Assembly (NCBI RefSeq): GCF_900101045.1
Contig: NZ_FNFN01000002.1
Coordinates: forward strand, 434,001 to 498,000
DNA: 64,000 nucleotides
Reading direction: 5' to 3'
Origin: Nocardioides sp. YR527
GTDB lineage: Bacteria > Actinomycetota > Actinomycetes > Propionibacteriales > Nocardioidaceae
Made by a program: the position numbers and the translations under genes. The notes below the pieces were generated by a model, which worked only from the letters and a program-made list of their open reading frames with translations, did not search any database and had not been told where the DNA came from. Shown here piece after piece: positions 51,572 to 61,244 of the stretch (within the stretch, counting starts at the first letter, position 1; each line of letters begins with the position of its first letter).

Positions 51572-52885
51572 ATGAGCACTGAAGTCCCCAGGATCGACCG
51601 CCGGCGTCTGCTCGGCGCTGCCGCGGCCGGCGCCGCAGCGGCACCGCTTCTCACCGGTTCGTCCGGCGCAGCGAGCGCTGCCGTCGAGCCGCTCGGGCGA
51701 GGCCAGGCCGTCCGGACCGGCGCCGAACGGGCCGCTGCCGACGGCTGGTCGGTGCTGTCGGGCGATCGGGTCGGCATCATCACGAACCCCACCGGCGTGC
51801 TCCGCAACCTGCGCAACATCGTGGACGAGATGCACGAGTCCGGGGCGGTCCAGATCGCCGGCGTCTTCGGCCCGGAGCACGGCTTCCGCGGCACGGCTCA
51901 GGCGGGCGGCTCGGAGGGCACCTTCGTCGACGAGCGCACCGGGCTGACCGTCTACGACGCCTACGGCGCGAATGTCGCGAAGATGACCGAGCTGTTCACC
52001 ACCGCCGACGTCGAGACCGTCGTCTTCGACATCCAGGACGTCGGCTCCCGGTTCTACACCTACATCTGGACGATGTGGACAGCGATGCAGGCCGCCGTCG
52101 CGACCGGCAAGCGCTTCGTCGTCCTCGACCGGCCCAACCCCGTGGGCGGGACCGCCCGCGGACCGATGATGACCGCGGCGTACACCTCGGGCGTCGGCGC
52201 CCGCGAGATCGTCCAGCAGCACGGGATGTCGGTCGGTGAGCTGGCCCGGTTCTTCGACGGGGAGTTCCTCGAGGAGCACGCCGGCGGGCGGCTGGCGCAG
52301 CTCGACATCGTCCAGGTCTCCGGCTGGCGGAGAAGGACGGTGTACGCCGACACCGGGCTCGACTTCATCCTGCCGAGCCCGAACATGCCCACCGCCGACA
52401 CCGCGCTGGCCTACCCCGGAACCTGCATGTTCGAGGGCACCAACCTCTCCGAGGGGCGTGGCACCACCAAGCCGTTCGAGCTGATCGGGGCGCCCTTCGT
52501 CGACCACCGCTGGGCCGCGGCGCTGGAGGAGGCCGGGCTTCCGGGCGTGACGTTCCGCGAGGCGTACTTCAATCCCTCGGTCAACAAGTTCGCCGGCCAG
52601 GTCTGCGGCGGGGTCCAGGTCACGATCCAGGACCGCGACCGCTTCGACCCCATCCGCACCGGCGTCGAGATGCTGGTCACCGCCAAGGGCCTCTATCCCG
52701 AGTTCGCCTGGCGCCAGGACTCCTGGGACACCGCCCGCCCGTTCTGGATCGACAAGCTCACCGGATCGACGAGGCTGCGTACGCAGATCGACGCCGGCGC
52801 CACCGGCGACGAGGTAGAGGCGGCCTGGCGAGACGAGCTGGCCGCCTTCGACCGGACCCGCCGCCAGTACCTCCTCTACCGCTGA
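51572..52885 (+). CDS. namZ: Tat-exported DUF1343 protein, NamZ-like exo-beta-N-acetylmuramidase
   Basis: A 437-residue protein. The N-terminus DRRRLLGAAAAGAAAAPLLT is a twin-arginine signal. Motifs of DUF1343 are strong: GDRVGIITNPTGVLRNLRNI, GVFGPEHGFRGTAQAGG, VFDIQDVGSRFYTYIWTMW, DRPNPVGGTARGP and NMPTADTALAYPGTCMFEGTN. The founding member NamZ of Bacillus releases terminal MurNAc from peptidoglycan fragments, giving a role in wall recycling. The gene is downstream of the SMP-30-like gene on the same strand (89 bases apart). The activity here is inferred from the family. Confidence 0.92.
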   Translation: MSTEVPRIDRRRLLGAAAAGAAAAPLLTGSSGAASAAVEPLGRGQAVRTGAERAAADGWSVLSGDRVGIITNPTGVLRNLRNIVDEMHESGAVQIAGVFGPEHGFRGTAQAGGSEGTFVDERTGLTVYDAYGANVAKMTELFTTADVETVVFDIQDVGSRFYTYIWTMWTAMQAAVATGKRFVVLDRPNPVGGTARGPMMTAAYTSGVGAREIVQQHGMSVGELARFFDGEFLEEHAGGRLAQLDIVQVSGWRRRTVYADTGLDFILPSPNMPTADTALAYPGTCMFEGTNLSEGRGTTKPFELIGAPFVDHRWAAALEEAGLPGVTFREAYFNPSVNKFAGQVCGGVQVTIQDRDRFDPIRTGVEMLVTAKGLYPEFAWRQDSWDTARPFWIDKLTGSTRLRTQIDAGATGDEVEAAWRDELAAFDRTRRQYLLYR

Positions 52886-52899
52886 CCCGGCGCGTCCTC

Positions 52900-52957
52900 A
52901 CCGAAAACCACGTCGAGTCGGCGCGTTATGACGCGCCGACTCGGCGAGATTTTCGGT
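52900..52957. repeat. Long imperfect palindrome between convergent genes, CGAGTCGGC type
   Basis: 27-base arms (52900-52926 with 52931-52957) pair at 24 positions around a TATG loop, and a further CGAGCCGACTCGG half site follows at about 52963. It contains CGAGTCGGCGCGTTA, related to the repeats near 40403-40434. It lies between the namZ-like gene and eda, so it can act as a terminator for both. Confidence 0.7.
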
Positions 52958-52983
52958 CAGAACGAGCCGACTCGGCGGTCGGG

Positions 52984-53613
52984 TCAGCGGAGGGCGGCGG
53001 TTGCGGCTGCGAGCGCGGTCACGCGGTCCCAGTCGCCGGAGGCGAGCGCGTCGGCGGGGGTGAGCCAGGAGCCGCCGACGCAGCCTACGTTGCGGAGGCT
53101 GAGGTAGCTGGGGGCGGTGGCGAGGGAGATGCCGCCGGTGGGGCAGAAGCGCGCGTCGGGGAGGACGGACGGCAGCGAGCCCAGGTACTTGGCGCCGCCG
53201 GAGGCCTCGGCCGGGAAGAACTTCATCGCGGTATGGCCGGTCTCGAGCACCGCGAGGGCCTCGGAGACGGTGGCGGTGCCGGGCAGGAACGGCAGGCCGG
53301 TGTCGCGCATCGCGCCGAGCAGCGTCGGGGTAGCGCCCGGCGAGACCAGGAACTGAGCGCCGGCCGCGGCGGCCTCCTTCGCGAGCACGGGAGTGGTCAC
53401 GGTGCCGGCGCCGATCAGGACCTCCGGCACCTCCTCGGCGATGGCCCGGATGGCGTCGAGCGCGACCGGCGTACGCAGCGTCAGCTCGACCACGGGCACG
53501 CCGCCCTCGGCGAGGGCGCGGGCCACGGGCACCGCGTGGGCGACATCCTCGACCACGACGACGGGGATCACCGGGGAGAGGTCGAGCAGGTCGGTGGACT
53601 TCAGGTCAGACAT
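52984..53613 (-). CDS. eda: 2-keto-3-deoxy-6-phosphogluconate aldolase
   Basis: About 209 residues from ATG 53613; its start overlaps the edd stop by eight bases (ATGTCTGA), so the pair is translationally coupled. The class I aldolase is recognised by [48 protein letters not shown] and the Schiff-base lysine in [13 protein letters not shown], with [15 protein letters not shown] closing the barrel. It splits KDPG into pyruvate and glyceraldehyde-3-phosphate, the second step of the Entner-Doudoroff pathway. Confidence 0.95.
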   Translation of the reverse strand: MSDLKSTDLLDLSPVIPVVVVEDVAHAVPVARALAEGGVPVVELTLRTPVALDAIRAIAEEVPEVLIGAGTVTTPVLAKEAAAAGAQFLVSPGATPTLLGAMRDTGLPFLPGTATVSEALAVLETGHTAMKFFPAEASGGAKYLGSLPSVLPDARFCPTGGISLATAPSYLSLRNVGCVGGSWLTPADALASGDWDRVTALAAATAALR

Positions 53614-55471
53614 GGACGGGGGTCTCCTGGGACGATGCGGGGAACTGGAACACGGAGGCGCCGGTGTCGGCGGAGCCGACCGTGGCACGGAAGGCGCCGA
53701 AGAGCTCACGACCGGTGCCGCGCCACTCGGCGTCGAGCGGCGCCCGGCCGGTGGTCGGACGGTGCGCGAACTCGTCGGCGTCGACCCCGATCGTCAGCGT
53801 GCCGGCGACGGCGTCGACAGTGATCAGGTCGCCGTCCTGCACGCGAGCGAGCGGTCCGCCGAGCGCCGCCTCGGGAGTGAGGTGGATGGCCGCGGGCACC
53901 TTCCCCGACGCGCCGGACATCCGGCCGTCGGTGACGATGGCGACGCGCTGGCCGCGGTCCTGCATCACGCCGAGCGCCGGGGTGAGCTTGTGCAGCTCGG
54001 GCATCCCGTTGGCCGCGGGACCCTGGTAGCGGAGCACAGCGACGAAATCGCGGCCGTCGAGGCGCTTCTCGGAGAAGGCGGTGAGGAAGTCGGCCTGGTC
54101 GTCGAAGACGATCGCCGGCGCGGAGACCAGCTGGTGCTCGGGCGCGACCGCCGAGGTCTTGATGACGGCGGTGCCGAGCTCGCCGGTCAGCACCCGTAGA
54201 CCACCGTCGGGCGAGAAGGGATCCGAAGCCGGGCGCAGCACGTCGAGGTCGCCGGAGACCGGGGCGCCCTCGACCAGCTCGATCTCGCCGTCGCGGGTGA
54301 GCCGCGACTCCTGGGTGTAGGCCGAGAGCCCCGGCCCGAGGATCGTGGTGACGTCCTCGTGGAGCAGCCCGGCCTCGAGCAGCGTGCGGATCAGGAAGCT
54401 GACGCCGCCGGCCGCGTGGAAGTGGTTCACGTCGGCGGAACCATTGGGGTACATCCGGGTGAGCAGCGGGACGACCGGCGACAGGTCGGAGATGTCGGCC
54501 CAGGTCAGCTGGATCCCGGCGGCACGAGCGATCGCGACCAGGTGGAGGGTGTGGTTGGTCGAGCCGCCCGAGGCCAGCAGCGCGACGCAGGCGTTGATGA
54601 TCGCCTTCTCGTCGACCAGCTCGCCGATGCCCGGTCCGCCTTCGAGGGCGAGCTCGGTGGCCCGGGCGGCGGCGGCGCGGTTGAGCGCGGCGCGCAGCAG
54701 GGTGTCCGGGGAGGCGAACGAGGAGCCGGGCAGGTGGAGGCCGAGCACCTCCATCAGCAGCTGGTTGGAGTTGGCGGTGCCGTAGAAGGTGCAGGTGCCG
54801 CGCGAGTGGTAGCTGGCGGCCTCGGCCTCGAGCAGCTCCTCGCGGGTGGCCTCGCCTGCTGCGTACCGCTGTCGGACGCGGGCCTTCTCCTTGTTGGGGA
54901 GCCCCGAGGACATCGGGCCGGCCGGGACGAAGACGGTCGGCAGGTGACCGAACGAGAGGGCCCCGATCAGGAGGCCGGGCACGATCTTGTCGCACACACC
55001 GAGCATCAGCGCGGCGTCGAACATGTCGTGCGAGAGGGCGATCCCGGCCGACATCGCGATCACGTCGCGGGAGAAGAGGGAGACCTGCATCCCGTCGCGG
55101 CCCTGGGTGATGCCGTCGCACATCGCGGGTACGCCGCCGGCGACCTGCGCCAGCCCGCCGGCCCGCATGACCGCGGCCTTGAGGAGCGGCGGGTAGGTCT
55201 CGTAGGGCGCATGCGCGGAGAGCATGTCGTTGTAGGAGGTCACGATCGCGACGTTGGGCTTCGCGCCGGGGTTGATGACCTTGAGCTCGGCCTTCGTCGG
55301 GGCGGTGGAGGCCGCGAAGCCGTGGGCCAGGTTGCTGCAGGCGAGCCGGCCTCGGGCGGGCCCGGTCGCACGGGCGGACGCGATGCGGGCCAGGTAGTCG
55401 GCCCGCGTGGCCGCGGACCGCTCGATGAGCCGGGCGGTGACGTCAGCGACGGTGGGGGAAACGGCGGTCAC
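53606..55471 (-). CDS. edd: Phosphogluconate dehydratase
   Basis: About 621 residues from GTG 55471, with GGAGGA just upstream. The IlvD/Edd pattern is clear: [58 protein letters not shown] and [14 protein letters not shown], with the cysteines that hold the 4Fe-4S cluster. Edd rather than IlvD is indicated by the length, the SYHSRGTC block and the linked eda. It dehydrates 6-phosphogluconate to KDPG. Three CTTTGG elements with 22-base spacing lie in its promoter region, facing a ROK regulator. Confidence 0.95.
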   Translation of the reverse strand: MTAVSPTVADVTARLIERSAATRADYLARIASARATGPARGRLACSNLAHGFAASTAPTKAELKVINPGAKPNVAIVTSYNDMLSAHAPYETYPPLLKAAVMRAGGLAQVAGGVPAMCDGITQGRDGMQVSLFSRDVIAMSAGIALSHDMFDAALMLGVCDKIVPGLLIGALSFGHLPTVFVPAGPMSSGLPNKEKARVRQRYAAGEATREELLEAEAASYHSRGTCTFYGTANSNQLLMEVLGLHLPGSSFASPDTLLRAALNRAAAARATELALEGGPGIGELVDEKAIINACVALLASGGSTNHTLHLVAIARAAGIQLTWADISDLSPVVPLLTRMYPNGSADVNHFHAAGGVSFLIRTLLEAGLLHEDVTTILGPGLSAYTQESRLTRDGEIELVEGAPVSGDLDVLRPASDPFSPDGGLRVLTGELGTAVIKTSAVAPEHQLVSAPAIVFDDQADFLTAFSEKRLDGRDFVAVLRYQGPAANGMPELHKLTPALGVMQDRGQRVAIVTDGRMSGASGKVPAAIHLTPEAALGGPLARVQDGDLITVDAVAGTLTIGVDADEFAHRPTTGRAPLDAEWRGTGRELFGAFRATVGSADTGASVFQFPASSQETPVHV

Positions 55472-55493
55472 GGGTCCTCCAAAAGACAGTGTG

Positions 55494-55543
55494 CTTTGGC
55501 ACACCTTGACACGATCTTTGGATCGATACAAGTAAATCTTTGG
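55494..55543. promoter_or_regulatory. Three CTTTGG elements at exact 22-base intervals between edd and the ROK gene
   Basis: CTTTGG begins at 55494, 55516 and 55538. The first lies in GTGTGCTTTGGCACAC, a short dyad; the second and third share ATCTTTGG. The array fills most of the 107-base gap between the divergent starts (55471 and 55579). Confidence 0.65.
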
Positions 55544-55578
55544 TACTTGGGAGACATAAGAGGGGTAGGCTGACCCCC

Positions 55579-56739
55579 ATGCCCGAGATGACAACCGCCG
55601 CCGACGTCCTCGCTCTGGTGCGCTCCGGGCGCGCCCTGACCCGCAGCGATCTGCAGAAGACGACCGGGCTGTCGCGTACGGCCGTGGTCTCCCGGGTCTC
55701 GGCGCTCGTCGACGCAGGGCTGATCCTCACCGGGGAGGAGCTCGCTTCCACCGGCGGCCGACCGCCGGGCTCGCTGAGCTTCAACGCCGACGCCGGGGTC
55801 GTCCTGGCGGTGGCCATCGGACGCTCCCGCAGCCAGCTCGCCGTCTTCGACCTCGATGGCCGCGAGCTCGCCGGCGACACCCGTGATCATGAGGTCGGCA
55901 TCGCCGCCGACGACCTCATGCCCGACGTGACCGACCGGCTCGAGCGGCTCCTGGAGGGCATCGAGCCGCCGGTGCTCGGCGTCGGGATGAGCCTGCCGGG
56001 CGTCGTCGACCCGGTCCGCCTGGTCTCCGTCGACTCACCGGTGATGCGCGGCTGGGACGGCGTCGCCCTCGACCCCTACTTCGACCGGCTCACCGACGGG
56101 CCGCTCGTGCTCGTCAACGACACCGACGCGCTGGCCACGGCGGAGCTCTTCGGCGCCGGGCTGCACCCGAAGGACGCGCTCGTCGTGAAGGCGTCGACCG
56201 GCCTCGGGCTGGCGGTCATCGCCGACGGCCGGGTGCTGCGCGGCCACGCCGGCGCCGTCGGCGAGATCGGCCACACCCGGGTCGAGTCCGCCGGCGAGCG
56301 CCCGTGCCGGTGCGGAGCCACCGGGTGCCTGGAGACGGTCGCCGCCGGCTGGGCGCTGACCCAGGGTCTGGTCGACTCCGGCGTCTCCGCCGGACACATC
56401 CGCGACCTGGTCGCCGCCGCGCTCGCCGGCGACGCCATCGCCCGCGGCCTGCTGCGCGAGGCCGGCCGCCAGCTCGGCGAGGTGCTGGCGATCGCGATCA
56501 ACCTGCTCAACCCCGAGGTCGTCGTCATCGGCGGCGACATGGCCGGCGCCTTCGACCTCTACACCGCAGGCGTACGCGAGACCGTCTACTCCCGCTCGAC
56601 CGCCCTGGCCACTCGCGACCTGACCTTCGTCCCCTCCACCCACGCCGACTCCACCGGCATGGTCGGCTGTGCCGCGGTGGTCATCAACCACCTGCTCTCC
56701 CCCGAGCGCCTCGACGCCCAGCTCGGTGCCGCGACGTAG
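55579..56739 (+). CDS. ROK-family transcriptional repressor
   Basis: About 386 residues from ATG 55579. The N-terminal winged helix reads [20 protein letters not shown], then [20 protein letters not shown] and [11 protein letters not shown]. The sugar-kinase fold follows ([44 protein letters not shown]) with the zinc/ROK motif [10 protein letters not shown] and LINPEV-like [11 protein letters not shown]. It lacks a clear ATP-binding kinase signature (the DTG start is altered to GRS), so it is a regulator rather than a kinase. Divergent from edd-eda, it is the probable regulator of the Entner-Doudoroff operon. The ligand is unknown. Confidence 0.93.
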   Translation: MPEMTTAADVLALVRSGRALTRSDLQKTTGLSRTAVVSRVSALVDAGLILTGEELASTGGRPPGSLSFNADAGVVLAVAIGRSRSQLAVFDLDGRELAGDTRDHEVGIAADDLMPDVTDRLERLLEGIEPPVLGVGMSLPGVVDPVRLVSVDSPVMRGWDGVALDPYFDRLTDGPLVLVNDTDALATAELFGAGLHPKDALVVKASTGLGLAVIADGRVLRGHAGAVGEIGHTRVESAGERPCRCGATGCLETVAAGWALTQGLVDSGVSAGHIRDLVAAALAGDAIARGLLREAGRQLGEVLAIAINLLNPEVVVIGGDMAGAFDLYTAGVRETVYSRSTALATRDLTFVPSTHADSTGMVGCAAVVINHLLSPERLDAQLGAAT

Positions 56740-56753
56740 CGCTCGGTCGGGCG

Positions 56754-57428
56754 TCAGGGAGCCGCGACGGTGAAGGCGGCCTCCACCTCGGCGTAGACCG
56801 TGATGTCGTCGGGGTCGAAGGCCAGATCCGGCGCGGCCTCGTCCGCTCCCCACACCTTGGCCTGCGCCGACAGCGCCATCGGCGCCGCCGACGAGTACGC
56901 CACCTCGTGGCTGACGCCGACGTCGTTGATGCTCCGGACGACGACCGGGCCGAGGTCGAGCGCATCGGCGTAGTCCTGCGCGCGCACCTTGGCCTGGCGC
57001 ACCGCCTCCTGACGTACGTCACGCTCGACCTGCAGGCGGCGGTCCTTGGTGAGCTGCCACGACACCTGGTGGATCGCGAGGCCGCCGTCGCCGGCGGTGC
57101 GGCCGACCCAGGTCGCCAGCGCCGGGAAGTCGACGAACTCGGCCACGAGGCCGACCGATCCCCGATGAACCAGCGGCAGTCGCTTGCCCTCCTGATGCCA
57201 GGGCCGCTCGGCGGAGGTGCGTACCCGCTGCACGACGAACCGCTCGATCGCGCCCTCCTGCTCGAGCCGCTCGAGCTCCGCACGCACTCCGTGCAGGCTC
57301 CGCTGCAGCCGCTCCATGACCGGCTCCGGAGCGGGCCCGTCGAACCGCACCTCTGCGGTCACCACTCCCCGCTCGGGCACCACCTCGACGCTGTGCGACC
57401 CGCGCACCTTGATCAAGACCTCACTCAT
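56754..57428 (-). CDS. SIMPL-domain protein (DUF541)
   Basis: About 224 residues from ATG 57428 (MSEVLIKVRGSHSVEVVPER). The SIMPL pattern is present: EVVPERGVVTAEVRFDGPAP, an ERLQRSLHGVRAELERLEQE helix, VQRVRTSAERPWH-type strand and RAQDYADALDLGPVVVRSIND. It ends with VYAEVEAAFTV. There is no signal peptide, so it appears cytoplasmic, while many SIMPL proteins are periplasmic and linked with stress tolerance. It is convergent with the ROK gene and divergent from ltrA. Confidence 0.87.
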   Translation of the reverse strand: MSEVLIKVRGSHSVEVVPERGVVTAEVRFDGPAPEPVMERLQRSLHGVRAELERLEQEGAIERFVVQRVRTSAERPWHQEGKRLPLVHRGSVGLVAEFVDFPALATWVGRTAGDGGLAIHQVSWQLTKDRRLQVERDVRQEAVRQAKVRAQDYADALDLGPVVVRSINDVGVSHEVAYSSAAPMALSAQAKVWGADEAAPDLAFDPDDITVYAEVEAAFTVAAP

Positions 57429-57467
57429 GCCGAGAAACGTACGCGGCGAGGACCTATCCTCACCAGG

Positions 57468-58694
57468 GTGACTGCAACCAGCCGCCTGCGCCAGATGACC
57501 GGACGCGACCCGCACGAGGAGCATCGGGCCGCCACTCCGTTGGAGCTGCTCTTCGACCTCACCTTCGTCGTGGCTTTCGGCGTGAGCGGCAACGAGCTTG
57601 CCCATCAGCTCGCGGAGGGCCACGTCCTGGCGGGGATCGTGGCCTTCTGCTTCGCCTCGTTCGCGATCTGCTGGGCGTGGATCAACTACTCATGGATGGC
57701 CTCGGCCTACGACACCGACGACTGGGCGTTCCGGCTGCTCACGATGGTGCAGATGGTCGGCGTGATCATCATGGCCCTCGGCCTGCCGGAGATGTTCGCG
57801 AGCGTCCACGAGGGCGACCGGCTCCACAACGAGGTCATGATCGCCGGGTACGTCGTGATGCGGGTCGCGCTCTGCGGGCAGTGGCTGCGCGCCTGGCGCC
57901 AGGATCCGGCCCGTCGCGGCGCCCACCGGGTCTACCTGATCACCATCCTCACCGCGCAGGTGCTCTGGTGCGTCATCGCCTTCCTGCCGCTGAGCGTGAC
58001 GGTCGCGTTCGTGGCGATGACGGTGCCACTGGTGATCGAGCTGGTCGGACCGTTCATCGCCGAGCGTCGCTTCGGAGGCACTCCCTGGCACGCCAGCCAC
58101 ATCGCCGAGCGCTACGGTCTGCTGACGATCATCACCCTCGGTGAGGGCGTGATCGGCACCGTCGCGGTGATGTCGGCGTTCGTCCAGGAGCAGGGCTGGA
58201 GCCTCAACGCGATCCTGCTCATCACCGCCGGAATCGGCCTGACCTTCGGCCAGTGGTGGACCTACTTCACGATCCCGTGGGCCACGATGATCGAGCGGCA
58301 CCGCGACCGCTCGTTCCTGTGGGGCTACGGCCACATCCTGATCTTCGCCGCGATCGCGGCGACCGGCGCCGGCCTGCACGTGGCCGCCTACCTGCTCGAG
58401 GACCACTCCGAGCTCGGCGAGGTCGGCACGGTCCTCTCCGTCGCCCTGCCCGTCGGGGCGTACGCCTTGGTCCTCTATCTCCTCTACAACCTGTTCATGC
58501 ACGTGCTCGACCCGTTCCACATCCTCCTGGTCGCCCTCACCGCCGCCGTGCTCGTCGCGAGCGTCGTGATGGCGGCCACGGGCGTGCCGGTGGCCTGGTG
58601 CCTCGTGGTCGTGGCGCTGGCGCCGGTGGTCACGATCGTCGGCTACGAGGCCGTCGGTCACCGTCACATGGTCGACCACCTCGAAGCGCTCTAG
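57468..58694 (+). CDS. ltrA: Low-temperature-requirement A (LtrA)-family membrane protein
   Basis: A 408-residue protein starting at GTG 57468, 39 bases from the divergent SIMPL start. The N-terminal signature HRAATPLELLFDLTFVVAFG is diagnostic of LtrA. Ten or so helices follow, including AFCFASFAICWAWINYSWMA and ERYGLLTIITLGEGVIGTVA (conserved glutamate). The family was named from Listeria growth at low temperature; its molecular role is not settled. Terminator hairpin at 58710. Confidence 0.92.
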   Translation: MTATSRLRQMTGRDPHEEHRAATPLELLFDLTFVVAFGVSGNELAHQLAEGHVLAGIVAFCFASFAICWAWINYSWMASAYDTDDWAFRLLTMVQMVGVIIMALGLPEMFASVHEGDRLHNEVMIAGYVVMRVALCGQWLRAWRQDPARRGAHRVYLITILTAQVLWCVIAFLPLSVTVAFVAMTVPLVIELVGPFIAERRFGGTPWHASHIAERYGLLTIITLGEGVIGTVAVMSAFVQEQGWSLNAILLITAGIGLTFGQWWTYFTIPWATMIERHRDRSFLWGYGHILIFAAIAATGAGLHVAAYLLEDHSELGEVGTVLSVALPVGAYALVLYLLYNLFMHVLDPFHILLVALTAAVLVASVVMAATGVPVAWCLVVVALAPVVTIVGYEAVGHRHMVDHLEAL

Positions 58695-58709
58695 CTCACC
58701 GAAATGAGA

Positions 58710-58741
58710 AGGTGCCCCACGCTCGCCAGAGTGGGGCACCT
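58710..58741. terminator. Terminator between ltrA and the PadR gene
   Basis: An 11-bp stem AGGTGCCCCAC/GTGGGGCACCT with a 10-base loop, between convergent genes. Confidence 0.75.
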
Positions 58742-58754
58742 ACCGTTGGGGACA

Positions 58755-59600
58755 TCAGGCCTTCGGCTCGGGGCCGGGCTCGCCGTCCTCGGACTCCTCG
58801 ACCTCGTCGACCTGCTCGGCGGTCACGGTGTGCTCGTCGTCGCCGGCCGCGAGGATGCCGTAGAGCTTGCGCCGGGTGTCGGCGAGGACGTCGGCGGCGG
58901 CCTGGCGCTGGGCGTCGGTGCCGGAGGTGGCGAGCTGCCACACGGCCGGGAGCACCTGGGCGAGCTCGCCGCCGAGGACTCCGAAGCCGGCCAGGTCGCC
59001 CAGACCACTGGGACCACCACGGCCGCCGCGAGCCTGGCCGCGAGCGTTGTCGACGGCCTTGTCGAACGGCTTCCAGACGGCTGCCAGCTCGTCGGCGTGC
59101 TCGGTGGCGTACGTCTTGCCCGACTCGGTCAGCCGGATCGCCCGGCGGCCGTGCTCGTCGTCGGACTCCACGAGACCCTCGTCCTCGAGCTGCTGGATGG
59201 TCGGGTAGACGGAGCCGGGGCTCGGCCGCCACTCACCCGAGCTGCGCTCGGAGATCTGCTGGATCACCTGGTAGCCGTTGATCACCTGGCCCTGCTCGGC
59301 CGCTTCGGCCATCACGTAGATGATCGCGGAGCGTACGTCACCACGACGGACACGGGGCCCGGGCCGCTGCGGGGGCTGGTTCTCGAAGCCGAGCAGCGCC
59401 GCGATCCACGGCGGCGGGCCGGCCGGCCCACGACCGCGACCGTGGTGGCCGCCCTGCCAACCGGGGCCGCCGGGGCCACCCCATCCGGGTCCGCCCCAAC
59501 CGGGACCACCCTGCCAGCCATGGGAGCGGCGCGGGCCGCCCTTGCCGAACTCTCGACCCATCTGGTCGATCCACTCACCCCAAGGGTTGTTGTTACTCAT
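58755..59600 (-). CDS. PadR-family regulator with Gly/Trp-rich N-terminal extension
   Basis: About 281 residues from ATG 59600 (MSNNNPWGEWIDQMGREFGK). Residues 25-75 are low complexity, rich in Gly, Trp, Pro and His (GPGWGGPGWGGPGGPGWQGG). The PadR winged helix follows: RRGDVRSAIIYVMAEAAEQG, YQVIQQISERSSGEWRPSPG and VYPTIQQLEDEGLVESDDE. The C-terminal half (100 residues) is acidic and helical and ends GEPGPEPKA. Other actinobacterial PadR proteins carry a similar Gly-rich lead. A TCGCGATATATCGTGA dyad 42 bases upstream is the likely operator. Confidence 0.9.
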   Translation of the reverse strand: MSNNNPWGEWIDQMGREFGKGGPRRSHGWQGGPGWGGPGWGGPGGPGWQGGHHGRGRGPAGPPPWIAALLGFENQPPQRPGPRVRRGDVRSAIIYVMAEAAEQGQVINGYQVIQQISERSSGEWRPSPGSVYPTIQQLEDEGLVESDDEHGRRAIRLTESGKTYATEHADELAAVWKPFDKAVDNARGQARGGRGGPSGLGDLAGFGVLGGELAQVLPAVWQLATSGTDAQRQAAADVLADTRRKLYGILAAGDDEHTVTAEQVDEVEESEDGEPGPEPKA

Positions 59601-59641
59601 CAGGTTTCTCACTTACTCTCGGAAGACTAGATCGCGTTCCT

Positions 59642-59657
59642 TCGCGATATATCGTGA
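59642..59657. promoter_or_regulatory. Candidate PadR operator
   Basis: TCGCGATATATCGTGA has a perfect 10-bp core (CGATATATCG) and two flanking pairs. It is upstream of the padR-like start at 59600 in an otherwise GC-rich region. Confidence 0.55.
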
Positions 59658-59695
59658 TCGTACGCCGAGGATTCGAGTGGTTCAAGCCAAATAGG

Positions 59696-59725
59696 AGGGA
59701 GCCCCCGAATATCCGGGGGCTCCCT
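59696..59725 (-). terminator. Terminator of the MscS-like gene
   Basis: Perfect 12-bp stem (59696-59707 with 59714-59725), loop AATATC, 29 bases after the stop at 59755 on the minus strand. Confidence 0.75.
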
Positions 59726-59754
59726 GACTCAGACCCTGAGGGTCGCGAGTGCGA

Positions 59755-61020
59755 TCAGACGCCGGGCGTCTGCGGCGGCGTCGAGTTCTGAGCTGTCGGC
59801 GCGGCAGCCGGACGCGTGCCACCGCCCTCGGCCTGGAGCCGCTCCAGCTGGCGGGCGGCAGCCTCTCGACCACCGAGACCGAAGGCGAGCGCCGCAGCAG
59901 CGGCACCACCGACGACCACGGCACCGAAGCCGAGGTTGATGATCGAGTCGGCAAGCCCCATGAAGCTCAGCCCGATCGCGACGAAGAGCACGATCGTGGC
60001 GTACTTCAGGATCTGCGACGCCGATCCGGGCACGATCTTCGCGAGCACCGAGGCGATCACGACACCGGCAGCGATGATCGCGCCACCGAAGATGACCCGG
60101 CCACCCAGCTCGAGCACCTCGGCGATGAACGCGGTGATCTGCGGGAACTCCAGCATCTGCGCCGCCATCACGGCGAAGAAGAGCACGATGCCGATCTGGA
60201 TCACCTTGGTGATCGCCGGGGTCGCGCTCTGGCCCTGCGGCAGCACGTCCATCGAGTGGAGCGCGTTGTCGAAGCCGAGCCCGTCGATGAGCTGACCGAG
60301 GACGTCGGCGGCGAAGCGGGCGATGACCACACCGATGCCGAGCAGGATCGCGGCGGCGATGAGCTTCGGGATCGCAGCCAGGATCATGGCGAGCATGAGC
60401 TCGGCAGGCCGCGAGATCGAGCTGATCCCGAGAATCTGCAGAGCGGCGATGGCCACGACGATCATGATGATCGCGTAGAGAACGAGACCGATGACCTTGA
60501 CGATCTGCGCGGCAGCGCCCGAGGGAGCAGCCGGTGCATCGTACGAGTCGGTGGCGTCCACACCCACCGTCGCGTCGACCTGACCGGAGAGCTTGCTACC
60601 GCTGCCGAGCCACTTGTCGAACGGGACCGCACCGAGCGCGGTCTCGACGAGCTGGCGGACGACCTTGGCGACGAGCGCGCCGACGATGAAGACGAAGACC
60701 GCGCCGATGAGGTTGGGCAGGAAGCCCAGCACACCGTCGAGCAGACCCTGGATCGGAGTCAGCACCGAGCTGAGCCCGAACAGGTCCAGCAGCGCGATCA
60801 GACCGAAGAGCCACACCAGCAGGGCAGCCACGGAACCGAGGCTCTTGCCGATGGTGTCCCCGTCATTTCCAGCCTTCTGGAGCACCGGAATCTTCGAGGT
60901 CAGCTTCGCGAACGCCCAAGCGACGATCTTCGCGATGATCCACGTGACCACCAGAATGACGATCGCGGCGAGCACCTTGCCCCCGAGACCCACCCAGTCG
61001 ATGTCCTTCACGGCATCCAT
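59755..61020 (-). CDS. Multi-helix membrane protein, MscS-like (conserved TM helix repeats)
   Basis: A 421-residue protein with about ten helices. The first unit (GGKVLAAIVILVVTWIIAKI then VAWAFAKLTSKIPVLQKAG) recurs in similar form further on (IVGALVAKVVRQLVETALGA and ILLGIGVVIARFAADVLGQL), each helix followed by an amphipathic turn. This is the TM_helix-repeat family related to mechanosensitive channels. The final helix (NLGFGAVVVGGAAAAALAFG) resembles the MscS pore-lining helix. The usual C-terminal beta domain is missing; residues 395-421 are Pro/Thr rich. Probably involved in osmotic adaptation. Confidence 0.8.
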   Translation of the reverse strand: MDAVKDIDWVGLGGKVLAAIVILVVTWIIAKIVAWAFAKLTSKIPVLQKAGNDGDTIGKSLGSVAALLVWLFGLIALLDLFGLSSVLTPIQGLLDGVLGFLPNLIGAVFVFIVGALVAKVVRQLVETALGAVPFDKWLGSGSKLSGQVDATVGVDATDSYDAPAAPSGAAAQIVKVIGLVLYAIIMIVVAIAALQILGISSISRPAELMLAMILAAIPKLIAAAILLGIGVVIARFAADVLGQLIDGLGFDNALHSMDVLPQGQSATPAITKVIQIGIVLFFAVMAAQMLEFPQITAFIAEVLELGGRVIFGGAIIAAGVVIASVLAKIVPGSASQILKYATIVLFVAIGLSFMGLADSIINLGFGAVVVGGAAAAALAFGLGGREAAARQLERLQAEGGGTRPAAAPTAQNSTPPQTPGV

Positions 61021-61244
61021 TTGTCTCTCCCCTCAATAGGGTTCTGAGAAGGTGCCTGGGATCGACGAGCAGCCCGAGTGATGCGCGCAACAGGCACCTC
61101 TGCTTCCAGAGACGTTCGTCCAGATGGAGCCACGACGCAAGTTTGGCGCTCCATAGGACGCAAATAAGCGATTCCTTTACAAGACAAGGATTTCGTGTTC
61201 GTACGCGCCAAACGGGTGTTATAAGCGCCTGTCAGACCCCCACG
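61021..61244. promoter_or_regulatory. Leader and promoter region with nested inverted repeats
   Basis: No gene. AGGTGCCTG (61050-61058) pairs with CAGGCACCT (61091-61099) in the leader of the MscS-like gene. GTTTGGCGC (61141-61149) pairs with GCGCCAAAC (61205-61213) around an AT-rich stretch (61160-61200) that probably holds the promoter. Confidence 0.45.
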
